DNA of 48,736 nucleotides from Ureibacillus manganicus DSM 26584 (lineage in GTDB: Bacteria; Bacillota; Bacilli; Bacillales_A; Planococcaceae), in the NCBI RefSeq assembly GCF_000772945.1, contig NZ_JPVN01000023.1:1-48736 (forward strand), read 5' to 3'. Positions 1 to 9,323 of this stretch are shown piece after piece. Numbering within the stretch: position 1 is the first letter of the stretch; each line of letters starts with the position of its first letter. A program made the position numbers and the translations under genes. The notes under the pieces are model-generated. The model saw only the letters and a list, made by a program, of their open reading frames with translations. It had not been told where the DNA came from and made no database searches.

Positions 1-42
1 CCTGTGCTGTTATTGCACATGGTGCAACTGCCCGTCGCACAC

Positions 43-75
43 AAAAAAATGGCTCTTTACATAACAAGAGCCATT
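43..75 (-). terminator. Rho-independent terminator of the YaaH-like gene
   Basis: A 10-bp inverted repeat (48-57 with 66-75) is followed on the minus strand by a U-run (A-run at 43-49 on plus). It lies just past the stop of the minus-strand LysM-GH18 gene. Positions 1-42 stay open in two plus-strand frames, but nothing recognisable is encoded. Confidence 0.8.
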
Positions 76-84
76 AAATACTGA

Positions 85-1380
85 TTATTGATTTCTTTTT
101 ACAACATCAAAGTTTTCATTGATCAATAGCCAATTTTGCGGGAATGGGAATCCTAATTTCCAATAACTTATCCCTCGCAAACCTAGTCGTTTCATCAAGT
201 TAAATTTCGCTTGAATGGACCGCGCATCTTCAAACCAAACCTTATGTGACACACCGTTATTATCAACATAATTAAAGTTAGGTGCTTGCGCCCTATAATC
301 GTAAGCAATAGCTGTATTATTTTCTCTTGCTATTTCGATCGCTCTTTGAGGACTAACCGCGCGCGCGTATTCTCCACCTTCTACAAATGGTAACTTCCAA
401 TCGTATCCGTACAAATTCTGACCCATCATTATTTTATTTGCCGGCATTTCAGTTAAAGCATAATTTATTACGTCTTCCACTGGCCCAATTGGCGAGACAG
501 CCATAGGTGGACCGCCTGAGTAACCCCACTCATACGTCATGAGAACAACAAAATCTACAATTTGCCCATGTGCACGATAATCATGAGCTTCATACCATTG
601 ACCTGATTGCTCTCTACTCGTCTTAGGCGCTAATGCGCTTGAAATCATAAAGCCCTCATTATGCAAATAGTCTGCGGCTTTTCGCAAAAAGTTGTTATAA
701 GGAACGCGTTGATCTGGCGGTAAAAACTCAAAATCAAAATGGATATCCGTTACTCCACCGATTCTACGAGCTTCATCAACAATGTTCTCCAAAAGCACAT
801 CTTGCACGGCTGTACTTTGCAATATTGCTCTCGCTAAATCATCACTAAACTGACCTTCTTCTAGATTTGTAACAACTAACATGAGTGACGCACCTGATGC
901 ACGAGCAACTTCTGGTATTCCGTTTGTCGGAATCGGATCTAGACTACCATCTCGTCTTGCTTCGTAACTAAACGGAGCTAAATAAGTTAATGAAGGTGCA
1001 ACTTCTCTTGCTTGACTTAATAATTCCTCGCTAACTGTTTCCCCCATTGGTTCAATATAAATATTGACCTCTGCTTTTGTTTTTTGCATAGGTGGAATAT
1101 AAAGTCTCGTACCAACAGGTAATGGCTGATTAGGGTTAATCCCGTTTATTTGTGCGAGCGTATTTGTATTTTGTCCGAAACGCTGCGCAATTGAAAACAA
1201 GGTATCCCCTTCCCTTACCCAATAAAAACTCCCCACAATCGGAATAACAAGCGCCTGCCCAACTACTAATTGGTCGTTCGCATCTAATTGATTAGCTTGT
1301 AGAATTGTTTGATAATTTACACCATAAGCTTGTGAAATCCCCCATACAGAATCTCCTTGTTGGACGACATGGATTTGGAT
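85..1380 (-). CDS. LysM-GH18 spore cortex hydrolase (YaaH/SleL-like), non-canonical start
   Basis: This looks like a spore-associated peptidoglycan hydrolase of the YaaH/SleL family, which acts as an N-acetylglucosaminidase on cortex fragments during germination. A LysM repeat opens the protein (IHVVQQGDSVWGIS), a second follows (FYWVREGDTLFSIAQRFG), and a GH18 barrel fills the rest. The catalytic DxxDxDxE-type motif appears as DIHFDFEFLPP. The first in-frame ATG/GTG/TTG is a GTG at 1236, which would cut off the whole first LysM. The frame continues upstream to an ATC at 1380, with AGAAGGAG 7 nt before it (1388-1395). From memory of the family, this position is the usual initiator Met before QIHVV. 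I infer initiation at AUC, giving about 431 aa. A sequence error or a start-codon mutation is the alternative. Confidence 0.8.
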   Translation of the reverse strand: MQIHVVQQGDSVWGISQAYGVNYQTILQANQLDANDQLVVGQALVIPIVGSFYWVREGDTLFSIAQRFGQNTNTLAQINGINPNQPLPVGTRLYIPPMQKTKAEVNIYIEPMGETVSEELLSQAREVAPSLTYLAPFSYEARRDGSLDPIPTNGIPEVARASGASLMLVVTNLEEGQFSDDLARAILQSTAVQDVLLENIVDEARRIGGVTDIHFDFEFLPPDQRVPYNNFLRKAADYLHNEGFMISSALAPKTSREQSGQWYEAHDYRAHGQIVDFVVLMTYEWGYSGGPPMAVSPIGPVEDVINYALTEMPANKIMMGQNLYGYDWKLPFVEGGEYARAVSPQRAIEIARENNTAIAYDYRAQAPNFNYVDNNGVSHKVWFEDARSIQAKFNLMKRLGLRGISYWKLGFPFPQNWLLINENFDVVKRNQ

Positions 1381-1471
1381 GATAACACTCCTTCTATCAC
1401 TTTTTCACAATTCGTTTGCAATGTAAGACATACTTCGATTCATTTTATGATTCATCTTCACAAGTCATAAC

Positions 1472-1525
1472 AAAAAAATGCCAGTACCCAAACAAAACCT
1501 ACAGATTCGTTTGAGTATCTGGCAT
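1472..1525 (-). terminator. Terminator of the ykuI-like gene
   Basis: A long stem with one internal mismatch (ATGCCAG...CAAAC at 1479-1496 pairs with GTTTG...CTGGCAT ending at 1525) is followed on the minus strand by seven U. It directly abuts the ykuI-like stop. Confidence 0.85.
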
Positions 1526-2728
1526 CTAATTCACAATATTATGCTCAAATAAATAATCATACATAATGTCGATAAATACAAATTCCTTATTATTTACAGG
1601 CATTGAGTAAGTTCTTGTTAACTCGCCTGTTTCTATATCGCTGTAAACTGATGAAAATTGACCTTTTTCATCATTTCGCATTTTAATAATGTTGAAAAGG
1701 AAGTACGGACGCCAACTCCAGTTCTTACCAATAGCGTTATTTTGTACATTCCAAGCGCCATCTTTAAAGAAAATATTTGGAGAGGTTTGGAAACCTTCTT
1801 CATTACAAATATAAAATCTGAATGCATAAGCTTCTAATCTTTTTGAAAGTTGCAATAGACTTTCGACATTTTTGCTGGATGGTTTTACTTCTTCAACAAT
1901 TGTTGAGATTGTTTTTTGAAGATTTTTAATTTCAACATACTTTGACTCTAAAAGTTTCTTTTCAGTAGAGATAAAATGTTGGCATTCGCTTCTAAACTTT
2001 TCTTTTAATGTAAAGCGAGAAATAAACTCAGTAACTGGTTTTTGTAAATTTTCTCCTTTAAAGTAACGTGCCCCATTTTTCCAGGCATGATGCAATTGAT
2101 AATCGGTTTGAATATTATCAAACATTAATGTTGCACCAATTTTTAATGCTAGGGACTGGATTGTTGTGAACACATGATTTTGTGCTCCCCATTTATTATA
2201 ATTTAGTTGATTTACATTAATTTTTAGTACTGTTGGCTCAAGCATTAAAATTTTATCTAGATTACTTTTAGATCCAATATTATCTAACGCAACCTTTACT
2301 CCATAGGTTTTAATATATCGAATCGGGTGAAGTAACTGTTCGAAGTCCCCTTTTACTTTATGTTCAGGTATCACTAAGTAAATTTGAGGTAATAAAGACA
2401 CCTCTATATTCTTTTTTAGTAGATTAAAATAAGCTTCACCAAAATCAGACATTAACAAATTGGGATTACAAGGTAAATATAGGCTAAGATCTTTTAATTG
2501 TTCCTTAGAAGCTTTTATAGACTCCTCCACAATATAATGCTGTAGTTCTATTCTTAACTCAGCTGGTATTGTATCGTCATATATCAAATCTTTTGCTTTA
2601 TATAAATTCCCCTCAAGTATAAAACCGATGACTTCATATCCCACTAAAACATGTTCATCTGCACTATAAATGGGTTCGTAAAGTATTTCTAACGTATCTA
2701 ATTTTTCTAAAACGTCAAGAACATTCAT
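1526..2728 (-). CDS. ykuI: YkuI-like EAL-domain c-di-GMP-binding protein
   Basis: An EAL-fold protein with a C-terminal PAS-like YkuI_C domain, about 400 aa as in B. subtilis YkuI (about 407). The EAL signature is degenerate: the site reads YEVIGFI, where active enzymes have E-A/V-L-x-R. Other family landmarks remain, including VALDNIGSKSN, a LKINVNQL strand and ARYFKGENLQKP. The C-terminal part carries NWSWRPYFLFNI and SVYSDIETGELTRTYS, which match YkuI closely. YkuI is known to bind c-di-GMP with little or no hydrolysis, and the same is inferred here. The start at 2728 is chosen because MNVLDVLEKL aligns with the YkuI N-terminus and lies 9 nt after a GGGGG; upstream in-frame ATGs exist. It is a single gene between two terminators. 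Its presence fits a cell that uses c-di-GMP, as the pel operon at 20-31 kb does. Confidence 0.85.
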   Translation of the reverse strand: MNVLDVLEKLDTLEILYEPIYSADEHVLVGYEVIGFILEGNLYKAKDLIYDDTIPAELRIELQHYIVEESIKASKEQLKDLSLYLPCNPNLLMSDFGEAYFNLLKKNIEVSLLPQIYLVIPEHKVKGDFEQLLHPIRYIKTYGVKVALDNIGSKSNLDKILMLEPTVLKINVNQLNYNKWGAQNHVFTTIQSLALKIGATLMFDNIQTDYQLHHAWKNGARYFKGENLQKPVTEFISRFTLKEKFRSECQHFISTEKKLLESKYVEIKNLQKTISTIVEEVKPSSKNVESLLQLSKRLEAYAFRFYICNEEGFQTSPNIFFKDGAWNVQNNAIGKNWSWRPYFLFNIIKMRNDEKGQFSSVYSDIETGELTRTYSMPVNNKEFVFIDIMYDYLFEHNIVN

Positions 2729-2746
2729 CCACATAAACCCCCACAC

Positions 2747-2994
2747 ACATAATTTAAATACGAGTACAATTTTTTCTAATTATACATCAATTGAAATGTT
2801 AGAAAAAGTGACATATATGCATAATATTAAATTCCAACTTATATATATACATACGTATACAATAACAATTTCCGTTAATTTCTAGTATATGCTAAAGTGC
2901 AGTTTTTCTGTACTTTTTTTCAATTAGTAAATGCATCATATAGCAAAATAGTGCACTTTAATATACAACTGTAACAATAAAAAGCATTTTTGCG
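2747..2994. other. AT-rich intergenic region upstream of ykuI
   Basis: No gene is visible. It must hold the ykuI promoter, which I could not place with confidence. An 8-bp inverted repeat, AAAGTGCA (2894-2901) and TGCACTTT (2952-2959), may be regulatory but is weak evidence. Confidence 0.3.
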
Positions 2995-3033
2995 AAAAAA
3001 ACAATCACTTCTATGATGATTAAGAAGTGATTG
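2995..3033 (-). terminator. Terminator of the DHA2 exporter gene
   Basis: The inverted repeat CAATCACTTCT (3002-3012) / AGAAGTGATTG (3023-3033) is followed on minus by a U-run (A-run 2996-3001). Confidence 0.85.
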
Positions 3034-3047
3034 CATATCAATGTATA

Positions 3048-4508
3048 TTAATGCATTTTTTTCGGGTCAACAACACGTTTTAAGAAAATTGATAAGATCA
3101 GTGCAATTACCGCAATGAACGTAGCAACTAAGAATGATAATTGAATCCCTTCAAGTAAAGCTTGAGACTTGATTGTTTTCATAAATTCATCAGTTAGTGT
3201 TCCATTCGCAGCAGCTTCAGCTGCTAAGTCCTTCCCAACTGCTGTGCTTTTTGCAGTCATAATGGACACCAGTACTGCAGTTCCAATTGCTCCAGCAATT
3301 TGTGAGATTGTGTTATTTGCAGCAGTACCATGAGGATAAAGTTTAGCCGTCAGTGAGTTTAATCCATTCGTTTGAATTGGCATCATAACAAGGGCAATCC
3401 CAAATGAACGAACTGAAAATACACTAATTATATAAATATAACTTGAATCCATATTGAGTAAAGATAGCAAGTATGTGGTAACGGCCATAATAAATAAACC
3501 AAATATCGCTAATGGTTTAGGACCTATTTTGTCAAATAATTTTCCAGTGATCGGGGACATAAATGCCATTACAAGGGCACCCGGTAACATCATTAAACCT
3601 GAAACAAATGGTTCAATTCCTCTAACACTTTGAACATACGCAGGTGTTAAAATCATACCGCCCATCATGGCCATAGACAACACAGCACTAATGATTGCAG
3701 CTAAAGCGTACATTGGCGATCTGAATACGCCCATATTTAATACAGGTGATTCAAGTTTTAATTGTCTTAAAACAAATAATACGACACCGATAACCCCTAT
3801 TATCAATGTTGTAATTACAATTGGACTAGTCCACCCTTTATCTCCTGAAATACTAAAACCATAAAGTATTCCACCGAACCCGATTGCAGATAGGACGAGC
3901 GAAAAGTAATCTAATGTTACTTTTCTTGTAGGCAATACGTTTTCAAGTTTCCAAATACTTAACAATAAACTAATAACAGCAAAAGGTAAAATCATTATGA
4001 AAAGAACACGCCAATGATGGTGTTCAACAATATAACCAGATAATGTTGGGCCAATTGCTGGTGCAGCGATCATTACTAACCCAAAGACCCCTAAGGCAGC
4101 ACCACGCTTTTCAACAGGGAAGCTAATTAACATTACGTTCATTAATAAAGGTCCCATAAAGGAAGCACCTACTGCTTGTAACATACGCCCAGCTAATAAC
4201 ACACCAAACGCAGGGGCTAGGGCAGCAAGTAATGTACCTAATACAAAAATAATTGTCGAAATGATAAATAATGGCCGAGTATTATACCTAGTTATAAAGT
4301 AAGCAGAAGCAGGTGTTAATACCCCACTTACTAACATATATCCATTGGCTAGCCATTGGATTGTCGTATAGTCGACTCCTAAGTCTACCATCATTGATGG
4401 TAGAGCAACATTTAGTAAAGTATTATTTAAAAAAGCAACAAAAGCACCCACAAAAAGAACACCTATCATTAGATAGGGGGGCTTTTTCATGACTTGTTCA
4501 TTATTCAT
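3048..4508 (-). CDS. DHA2-family MFS multidrug exporter
   Basis: A 486-aa proton-driven exporter of the major facilitator superfamily, drug:H+ antiporter-2 family (LmrB/EmrB-like), predicted to have about 14 membrane helices. Visible landmarks are the first helix with LNNTLLNVALPSM, the GRMLQAVGASFMGP segment, and antiporter motif C in AAPAIGPTLSGYI. DHA2 members usually export lipophilic drugs or dyes; the substrate cannot be told from sequence. It is divergent from a TetR gene that starts 171 bp away, a standard layout for a local repressor controlling an efflux pump. The start follows an AAAGAGAG element, and the gene ends at its own terminator, so it is probably monocistronic. Confidence 0.88.
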   Translation of the reverse strand: MNNEQVMKKPPYLMIGVLFVGAFVAFLNNTLLNVALPSMMVDLGVDYTTIQWLANGYMLVSGVLTPASAYFITRYNTRPLFIISTIIFVLGTLLAALAPAFGVLLAGRMLQAVGASFMGPLLMNVMLISFPVEKRGAALGVFGLVMIAAPAIGPTLSGYIVEHHHWRVLFIMILPFAVISLLLSIWKLENVLPTRKVTLDYFSLVLSAIGFGGILYGFSISGDKGWTSPIVITTLIIGVIGVVLFVLRQLKLESPVLNMGVFRSPMYALAAIISAVLSMAMMGGMILTPAYVQSVRGIEPFVSGLMMLPGALVMAFMSPITGKLFDKIGPKPLAIFGLFIMAVTTYLLSLLNMDSSYIYIISVFSVRSFGIALVMMPIQTNGLNSLTAKLYPHGTAANNTISQIAGAIGTAVLVSIMTAKSTAVGKDLAAEAAANGTLTDEFMKTIKSQALLEGIQLSFLVATFIAVIALILSIFLKRVVDPKKMH

Positions 4509-4622
4509 TTATATCGTGCTCTCTTTCTAACCGAATATTTTGGATGAAATTCATTTTATACTCTTAGTCTATTAATTTCAATATTTTTATACCGATAGTT
4601 TAAATTAACTTATATGAAAAGG

Positions 4623-4679
4623 TTTTCAATCTATACTTGTGGTATAATTTTATTTACTCAAACGTTTAAGGTGATATAA
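4623..4679 (+). promoter_or_regulatory. Probable promoter of the tetR gene
   Basis: An extended -10 (TGG-TATAAT, hexamer 4643-4648) lies about 30 bp before the ATG at 4680, with RBS AAGGTGAT (4668-4675). The -35 is weak, as is common with an extended -10. The 171-bp gap to the divergent exporter gene should hold the operator, but I see no clean palindrome. Confidence 0.5.
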
Positions 4680-5570
4680 ATGAATAAAAGAAAACGCCAA
4701 ATAATTAGAGCTGCACGCCAGCTATTTATAGACCAAGGTTATAACCATACTTCTATTATGGACATTATTGCTGTTGCAAATATATCGAAGGGGACATTTT
4801 ATAATCATTTTACTTCAAAGAACGAATGTTTAATTGCAATCTTGGAAGAAGCAAGGGAGGAAGCGACCAATCGACGCTATGAAGTGGCAATGAACAAGGA
4901 CCTTTCAGATATTAATGTTTTAGTTGAACAAATCTCATTATTAATGTATGTGAATAGAGAACATAATTTAATTCAAATTTTCGAATCTATTGCTGGGAGT
5001 ACCGACTCTGAGATAAAGGGAGTTTTAGAACGTCATTTCATTTTAGAAATAAACTGGCTTTCAAACCGCTTTATAGACATCTTTGGTGAGAAATCAAAGA
5101 ACATTTCAACAGAACTTGCAGTTTATGCAATTGGAATGATGCAGGGTATACTTCGCACATATATTGTTGCTACTGGAAAACCTGCTTCTCCCGAAAGAGT
5201 TATTCGTTCTGTAATAAAAAATATCGAATTAATTGCATCACATTTGTTTGAAAAACAGGATTTAATAATAACACCTGAAATTTCTAAAGCTTTGCTCAAT
5301 AAAGTTAACGAAATGCCCGTATCAAAAGAACATATTATTTGTCAATTAAATGGATTTATAAATAACCTATCTGAAGATGATTCAAAGAAAGGTTATGAAT
5401 ACGCAAGCTTCTTATTAAAAGAACTTGAAACTACTATTGAAAGTAATTCGATTTTTGAAGCTGTATTATCAGCATTTAATCGAACTTTCAACAATACTAC
5501 CCACGAAGCTGAGGCCCACCAAATTGCAATCTTTATATGGCGATATCTGGATCAAATTGCAAAACAATAA
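4680..5570 (+). CDS. TetR/AcrR-family transcriptional regulator
   Basis: A 296-aa regulator with an N-terminal TetR helix-turn-helix at about residues 5-50 (IIRAARQLFIDQGYNHTSIMDI and NISKGTFYNHFTSKNECL). The C-terminal ligand-binding part has no specific family signature. It is long for TetR (usually 180-220 aa), with about 80 additional residues. Divergent position next to the DHA2 exporter suggests that it represses that gene and is relieved by a pump substrate. That role is inferred from layout. Confidence 0.88.
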   Translation: MNKRKRQIIRAARQLFIDQGYNHTSIMDIIAVANISKGTFYNHFTSKNECLIAILEEAREEATNRRYEVAMNKDLSDINVLVEQISLLMYVNREHNLIQIFESIAGSTDSEIKGVLERHFILEINWLSNRFIDIFGEKSKNISTELAVYAIGMMQGILRTYIVATGKPASPERVIRSVIKNIELIASHLFEKQDLIITPEISKALLNKVNEMPVSKEHIICQLNGFINNLSEDDSKKGYEYASFLLKELETTIESNSIFEAVLSAFNRTFNNTTHEAEAHQIAIFIWRYLDQIAKQ

Positions 5571-5608
5571 AAAAAATTCATAATGTAAATTTCCATCTGC
5601 AATAATCT

Positions 5609-5647
5609 AAAAAACAAACAACCTTCCAAAGTTTAGAAGGTTGTTTG
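5609..5647 (-). terminator. Terminator between tetR and the aldehyde dehydrogenase gene
   Basis: A perfect 12-bp stem, CAAACAACCTTC (5615-5626) / GAAGGTTGTTTG (5636-5647), with a U-run on the minus strand. It serves the convergent dehydrogenase gene and may also stop tetR transcription. Confidence 0.8.
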
Positions 5648-5705
5648 TCTTACGCACACAAATTGAGTGTGCAATGGTAGTTTATTATCTTAATTTACAA
5701 CTAGG

Positions 5706-7124
5706 TTAAATTTGTAATGAAATAAACTTCGTTTCTAAAAATTCAGTAATTCCCCAATGTCCACCTTCTCGACCTAATCCACTTTCTTTCATTCCTCCAA
5801 ATGGAGCTTGTGCAGTCGCTGGTAGTCCATCGTTAATTCCGATTATTCCAAATTCCAGTTGTTCACTTAATGTGATTGCCTCTTTAATATGTTGTGTGTT
5901 GATGTATGCTGCTAACCCATATTGTGTATTGTTTGCACGTTCTATCACTTCTACCAATGTCTCAAAAGTTGTAATTGGAATGACTGGACCAAATGTTTCT
6001 TCCTTCATACAAAGCATGTCATCTTTTACATTTACTAACACTGTAGGTTCGACAAAATATCCCTTTTCTTCAATTGCCTGTTCAACTACAATAACCTCTG
6101 CACCTTTTTGTTTTGCATCTTGAATATGGTTTTGAACCTTATCAACTGCTTGCCCATTAATAAGTGGTCCTATATTAACCCCTTCTTTTAACCCATTACC
6201 CACTTTTATGTTTCCTACTTCACGTTTTAACTCGTCAACAAATCCATTAACTACCGAATTATGAACATAAATACGATTTGCACATACACAAGTTTGTCCA
6301 GCATTTCGGAACTTTGTTAACACTAATTGTTGAACAGCTTTTTTCAAATCAGCATTTTGAGTTACTATGAAGGGTGCATGACCACCAAGCTCCAATGATA
6401 GTTTTTTTACGTTACTTGAAGCCTGACTCATTAATAATTTTCCTACACGAGTTGAACCTGTAAATGAAAGTTTACGGACTCTGACATCTTTCATCCAAAG
6501 TTCACCAATTATTTGCGGATTACCAGTTACAATGTTAATGACACCTTCAGGTATACCAGCTTCATGCGCTAATTCAACAAGTTTATATGCTGTAAATGGT
6601 GTGAATTCAGATGGTTTAATTACTACTGTACAACCTGCTGCCAATGCCGGTGCGATTTTACGAGTCACCATTGCCGCCGGAAAATTCCAAGGAGTTATGG
6701 CTGCTACTACTCCAACTGGTTGTTCCAGGACAATAATTCTTTTTTGTCTAGAGGAAGCTGGTACTGTTTGTCCGTAAACTCTTTTTGCTTCTTCTGCATA
6801 CCAGCTAACAAAGCTGTTAGCATAATTAACTTCCCCTAACGCTTCTGCATAAGGTTTACCCTGTTCAATTGTCATAATACGAGCTATGTCTTCTTTATGA
6901 TCTTCAATTAAAGTAAACCATTTTTGAAGATAGCTTGCTCTTTCATATGCAGTTAACTCTTTCCATGATTCAAATGCTTTAGCTGCTGCGTCCACAGCTT
7001 GGTTAATATGATGTTCTTCTGCAAAAGCAACTTCCCCAATTTTTTCGAGTGTCGCAGGATTTTCAACATCAATATGCTTTTCGGTTTCAATCCACTTACC
7101 ATCAATAAATAAATTAGCTTTCAT
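5706..7124 (-). CDS. gabD: Succinate-semialdehyde dehydrogenase (GabD-type)
   Basis: An NAD(P)-dependent aldehyde dehydrogenase of 472 aa, full length for GabD, which oxidises succinate semialdehyde to succinate in the GABA shunt. The catalytic Glu is about E245 in LSLELGGHAPF and the nucleophile about C279 in NAGQTCVCANR. The adjacent C281 gives the C-x-C pair typical of SSADH. The substrate-loop motif ITPWNFP and the C-terminal GMKESGLGREGG are present. RBS AAAGGGG precedes the ATG. No GABA transaminase or permease is next to it, so the exact aldehyde substrate is inferred from similarity. Glutarate-semialdehyde dehydrogenase is a close alternative. Confidence 0.85.
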   Translation of the reverse strand: MKANLFIDGKWIETEKHIDVENPATLEKIGEVAFAEEHHINQAVDAAAKAFESWKELTAYERASYLQKWFTLIEDHKEDIARIMTIEQGKPYAEALGEVNYANSFVSWYAEEAKRVYGQTVPASSRQKRIIVLEQPVGVVAAITPWNFPAAMVTRKIAPALAAGCTVVIKPSEFTPFTAYKLVELAHEAGIPEGVINIVTGNPQIIGELWMKDVRVRKLSFTGSTRVGKLLMSQASSNVKKLSLELGGHAPFIVTQNADLKKAVQQLVLTKFRNAGQTCVCANRIYVHNSVVNGFVDELKREVGNIKVGNGLKEGVNIGPLINGQAVDKVQNHIQDAKQKGAEVIVVEQAIEEKGYFVEPTVLVNVKDDMLCMKEETFGPVIPITTFETLVEVIERANNTQYGLAAYINTQHIKEAITLSEQLEFGIIGINDGLPATAQAPFGGMKESGLGREGGHWGITEFLETKFISLQI

Positions 7125-7364
7125 AAAAAGTATTCCCCTTTACTTTTGAATTCAAATATCATTACACATATCCCTTTGTGCTATTGTCCAGATGTCAATT
7201 GCCACTGTGAATATATGACTCCTTATCAGAAAATATCCATAGTATACCCACTATATTAATAGCATTAGTTAAATACTAGTATGATAGGTATTATAAGTCA
7301 ATTACAATTTTCTGAATTTACAGTGAATACAAATTGACTAAACAACATTTTCATTAGGTATTTT

Positions 7365-7405
7365 AATAAAAATACCACATCACTCATCAATTTGAGCAAT
7401 GTGGT
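7365..7405 (-). terminator. Terminator of the DUF2512 gene
   Basis: ACCACAT (7374-7380) pairs with ATGTGGT (7399-7405) and an inner CTCA/TGAG pair extends the stem. The U-tract on minus is interrupted. Confidence 0.6.
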
Positions 7406-7411
7406 CTGCTG

Positions 7412-7864
7412 TTATTTTTTGTCGGATTCTTTTGGTTGTAGGTCATGAAATTCCTCTGCAACTTCCATTTGCAAACGATGTGAATGGTTCACTCGGGAAA
7501 AATTATTAGGTTTGTCAACGTTTACAAAAACATGATCTCTTAAGTAACGATGATAATATAGCTCGCCACCACCTATAAATAAAGACGATAAAAGTGCCGC
7601 AGACAGCAATGAAACGCCTTCATCAAATAGATAAGATCCCATTCCCCATACTACAAGAAATGCAAGTAATAGGTCACCGGTAGCTGCAATCATATTTCCA
7701 ACTTTGGGTAGCACTATCATATCTCCTACAAATGCAACAAAAGTTAATACAATTCCGATTATGATACTATCCATTATTGAAATATTAAAAAATAACCCTA
7801 ATACAATTAATAACATCCCTATAGTCAAGGCAAGTTTTATGAAAAATGCTTTTGTATACTGCAT
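7412..7864 (-). CDS. DUF2512 (YndM-like) membrane protein
   Basis: A 150-aa integral membrane protein with four predicted helices in the first 115 residues and a charged, cytoplasmic-looking tail (RVNHSHRLQMEVAEEFHDLQ). The pattern, including FVGDMIVLPKVGN and GGGELYYHRYLRD, matches the YndM/DUF2512 family of spore-formers, whose function is not known to me. RBS AAGGGAG precedes the ATG. It is monocistronic by its flanking terminators. Confidence 0.8.
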   Translation of the reverse strand: MQYTKAFFIKLALTIGMLLIVLGLFFNISIMDSIIIGIVLTFVAFVGDMIVLPKVGNMIAATGDLLLAFLVVWGMGSYLFDEGVSLLSAALLSSLFIGGGELYYHRYLRDHVFVNVDKPNNFSRVNHSHRLQMEVAEEFHDLQPKESDKK

Positions 7865-7996
7865 TATAAACTTTCTCCCTTCACTTTTGCATATTGCTTA
7901 GGGTTTCCTAATTTTTAATCTTAATACGTTTTCAGATACGTACTGTGTTAAATTGTAGTGATATTTTGAATAACCTTTTCCTTGAAATTTGAATGC

Positions 7997-8034
7997 TCAA
8001 AAGGCCTTCATCTTATAAAACGAAGGCCTTTTGA
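7997..8034 (-). terminator. Terminator of the M20 amidohydrolase gene
   Basis: A perfect 13-bp stem, TCAAAAGGCCTTC (7997-8009) / GAAGGCCTTTTGA (8022-8034), just past the stop at 8042. Confidence 0.8.
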
Positions 8035-8041
8035 AATTTCA

Positions 8042-9229
8042 CTAATTCAGTTCATAATACCCACAAACGACATGTCCAACCGCTTTCGCAGCAACAAGAA
8101 GAGCATCTTCATCAATATCAAACTTAGGATTATGATTGAAGTATGGCTTTTCCACTCCTTTTGGTGTACATGCAATGTAAAAGAAACAAGATGGGAATTT
8201 TTCAGCATAATATGCAAAATCTTCTGATGGTGACATTGCTGGATATTCCTTTACTTCTTTGATAACTTCATCATTGGCATCTTTTAAATACTGTGCTACT
8301 TTTTCTGTTAATTCTGGGTCATTATATAATGGAGGATAATCATTTTCGTATGTTAATTCACATGTTACTCCAAATTCTTCTTCTAACCCTCGAACTAGAC
8401 GTTTCACTTCTTTTTCAATCGTTGCTTTTGTCTCCATTGTCATATATCGAATGTCACCTTCAAGCTCTACGCTATCTTTAATGACATTGAATGTACCTTT
8501 CCCATCAAATGAACCAATCGTAATAACACCAATATCAAAAGGACTTAAACGGCGACTAATGATCGTTTGTGCAGCTGTTACAAAATGTGCACCTGCAACG
8601 ATCGCATCATTTGCTAAATGTGGTGAAGAACCGTGTCCACCTCTACCTTGTATTTTTAATTTCAAGTATGCTCGTCCATTGAATGACCATCCAGCATGAT
8701 AGCCGACTTCACCAGCAGGTCCCATTGGAAGTAAGTGAATACCAAATACGTTATTTAAATCATCCAGTAGACCGGATTCCACAATACTTTTCGCTCCGCC
8801 TGGTGGCACTTCTTCGGCATGTTGGTGAATAATTTTAATAGTTCCTGGAATTTCGTCTTTTAATTGAATTAGGCAATCCGCTAACACAAGTAAGTATGCT
8901 GTATGGCCATCATGACCGCACATATGACTTACACCCTCGTTTTTTGATGAAAAAGGAAGCCCTGTTTCTTCAGTTATTGGAAGTGCGTCAAAGTCTGCTC
9001 GTAAACCAATATTTTTACCAGGTTTGCCACCTTTAATTGTTACGATAATTCCATAGCCATTCCCAACATTTGAGTGAACTTCAACATCTTTTCCTTTATA
9101 GAAATCAAGAATATATTGAGCTGTCTTTTCTTCTTTGAATGAAATTTCTGGATTTTCATGTAAATGTCTTCGTATTTCAATTATTTCGTCTTTACGAGAC
9201 TCTAGCATTTCCATTAGTTTTTCTTTCAT
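8042..9229 (-). CDS. M20-family amidohydrolase (N-acyl amino acid hydrolase type)
   Basis: A zinc/manganese amidohydrolase of peptidase family M20D, about 395 aa, of the hippurate / N-acyl-amino-acid / IAA-conjugate hydrolase type. Metal-binding landmarks are visible: MCGHDGHTAYL (Cys and His), HAEEVPPGG (paired Glu), GIHLLP (His), and FNHNPKFD near the end (last His). The start at 9229 (MKEKLMEML) follows an AAGGAAG element and matches the usual N-terminus; an upstream ATG at 9271 has no RBS. It lies 94 bp downstream of a DHA2 exporter on the same strand, so the two may be co-transcribed, but any functional link is inference. Confidence 0.85.
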   Translation of the reverse strand: MKEKLMEMLESRKDEIIEIRRHLHENPEISFKEEKTAQYILDFYKGKDVEVHSNVGNGYGIIVTIKGGKPGKNIGLRADFDALPITEETGLPFSSKNEGVSHMCGHDGHTAYLLVLADCLIQLKDEIPGTIKIIHQHAEEVPPGGAKSIVESGLLDDLNNVFGIHLLPMGPAGEVGYHAGWSFNGRAYLKLKIQGRGGHGSSPHLANDAIVAGAHFVTAAQTIISRRLSPFDIGVITIGSFDGKGTFNVIKDSVELEGDIRYMTMETKATIEKEVKRLVRGLEEEFGVTCELTYENDYPPLYNDPELTEKVAQYLKDANDEVIKEVKEYPAMSPSEDFAYYAEKFPSCFFYIACTPKGVEKPYFNHNPKFDIDEDALLVAAKAVGHVVCGYYELN

Positions 9230-9323
9230 GAGAATGCACTTCCTTTTTCCTATATGATTAAGTTTAAACAATGCGTATAGAAAGAAGTTGTTTTTCGGTT
9301 CAATCTATACGCATTTAAAATTT

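Noticed and set aside
1..84. Open plus-strand frames at the window edge.
   Set aside because: No recognisable protein end; the region overlaps a minus-strand terminator, and the window edge prevents a decision.
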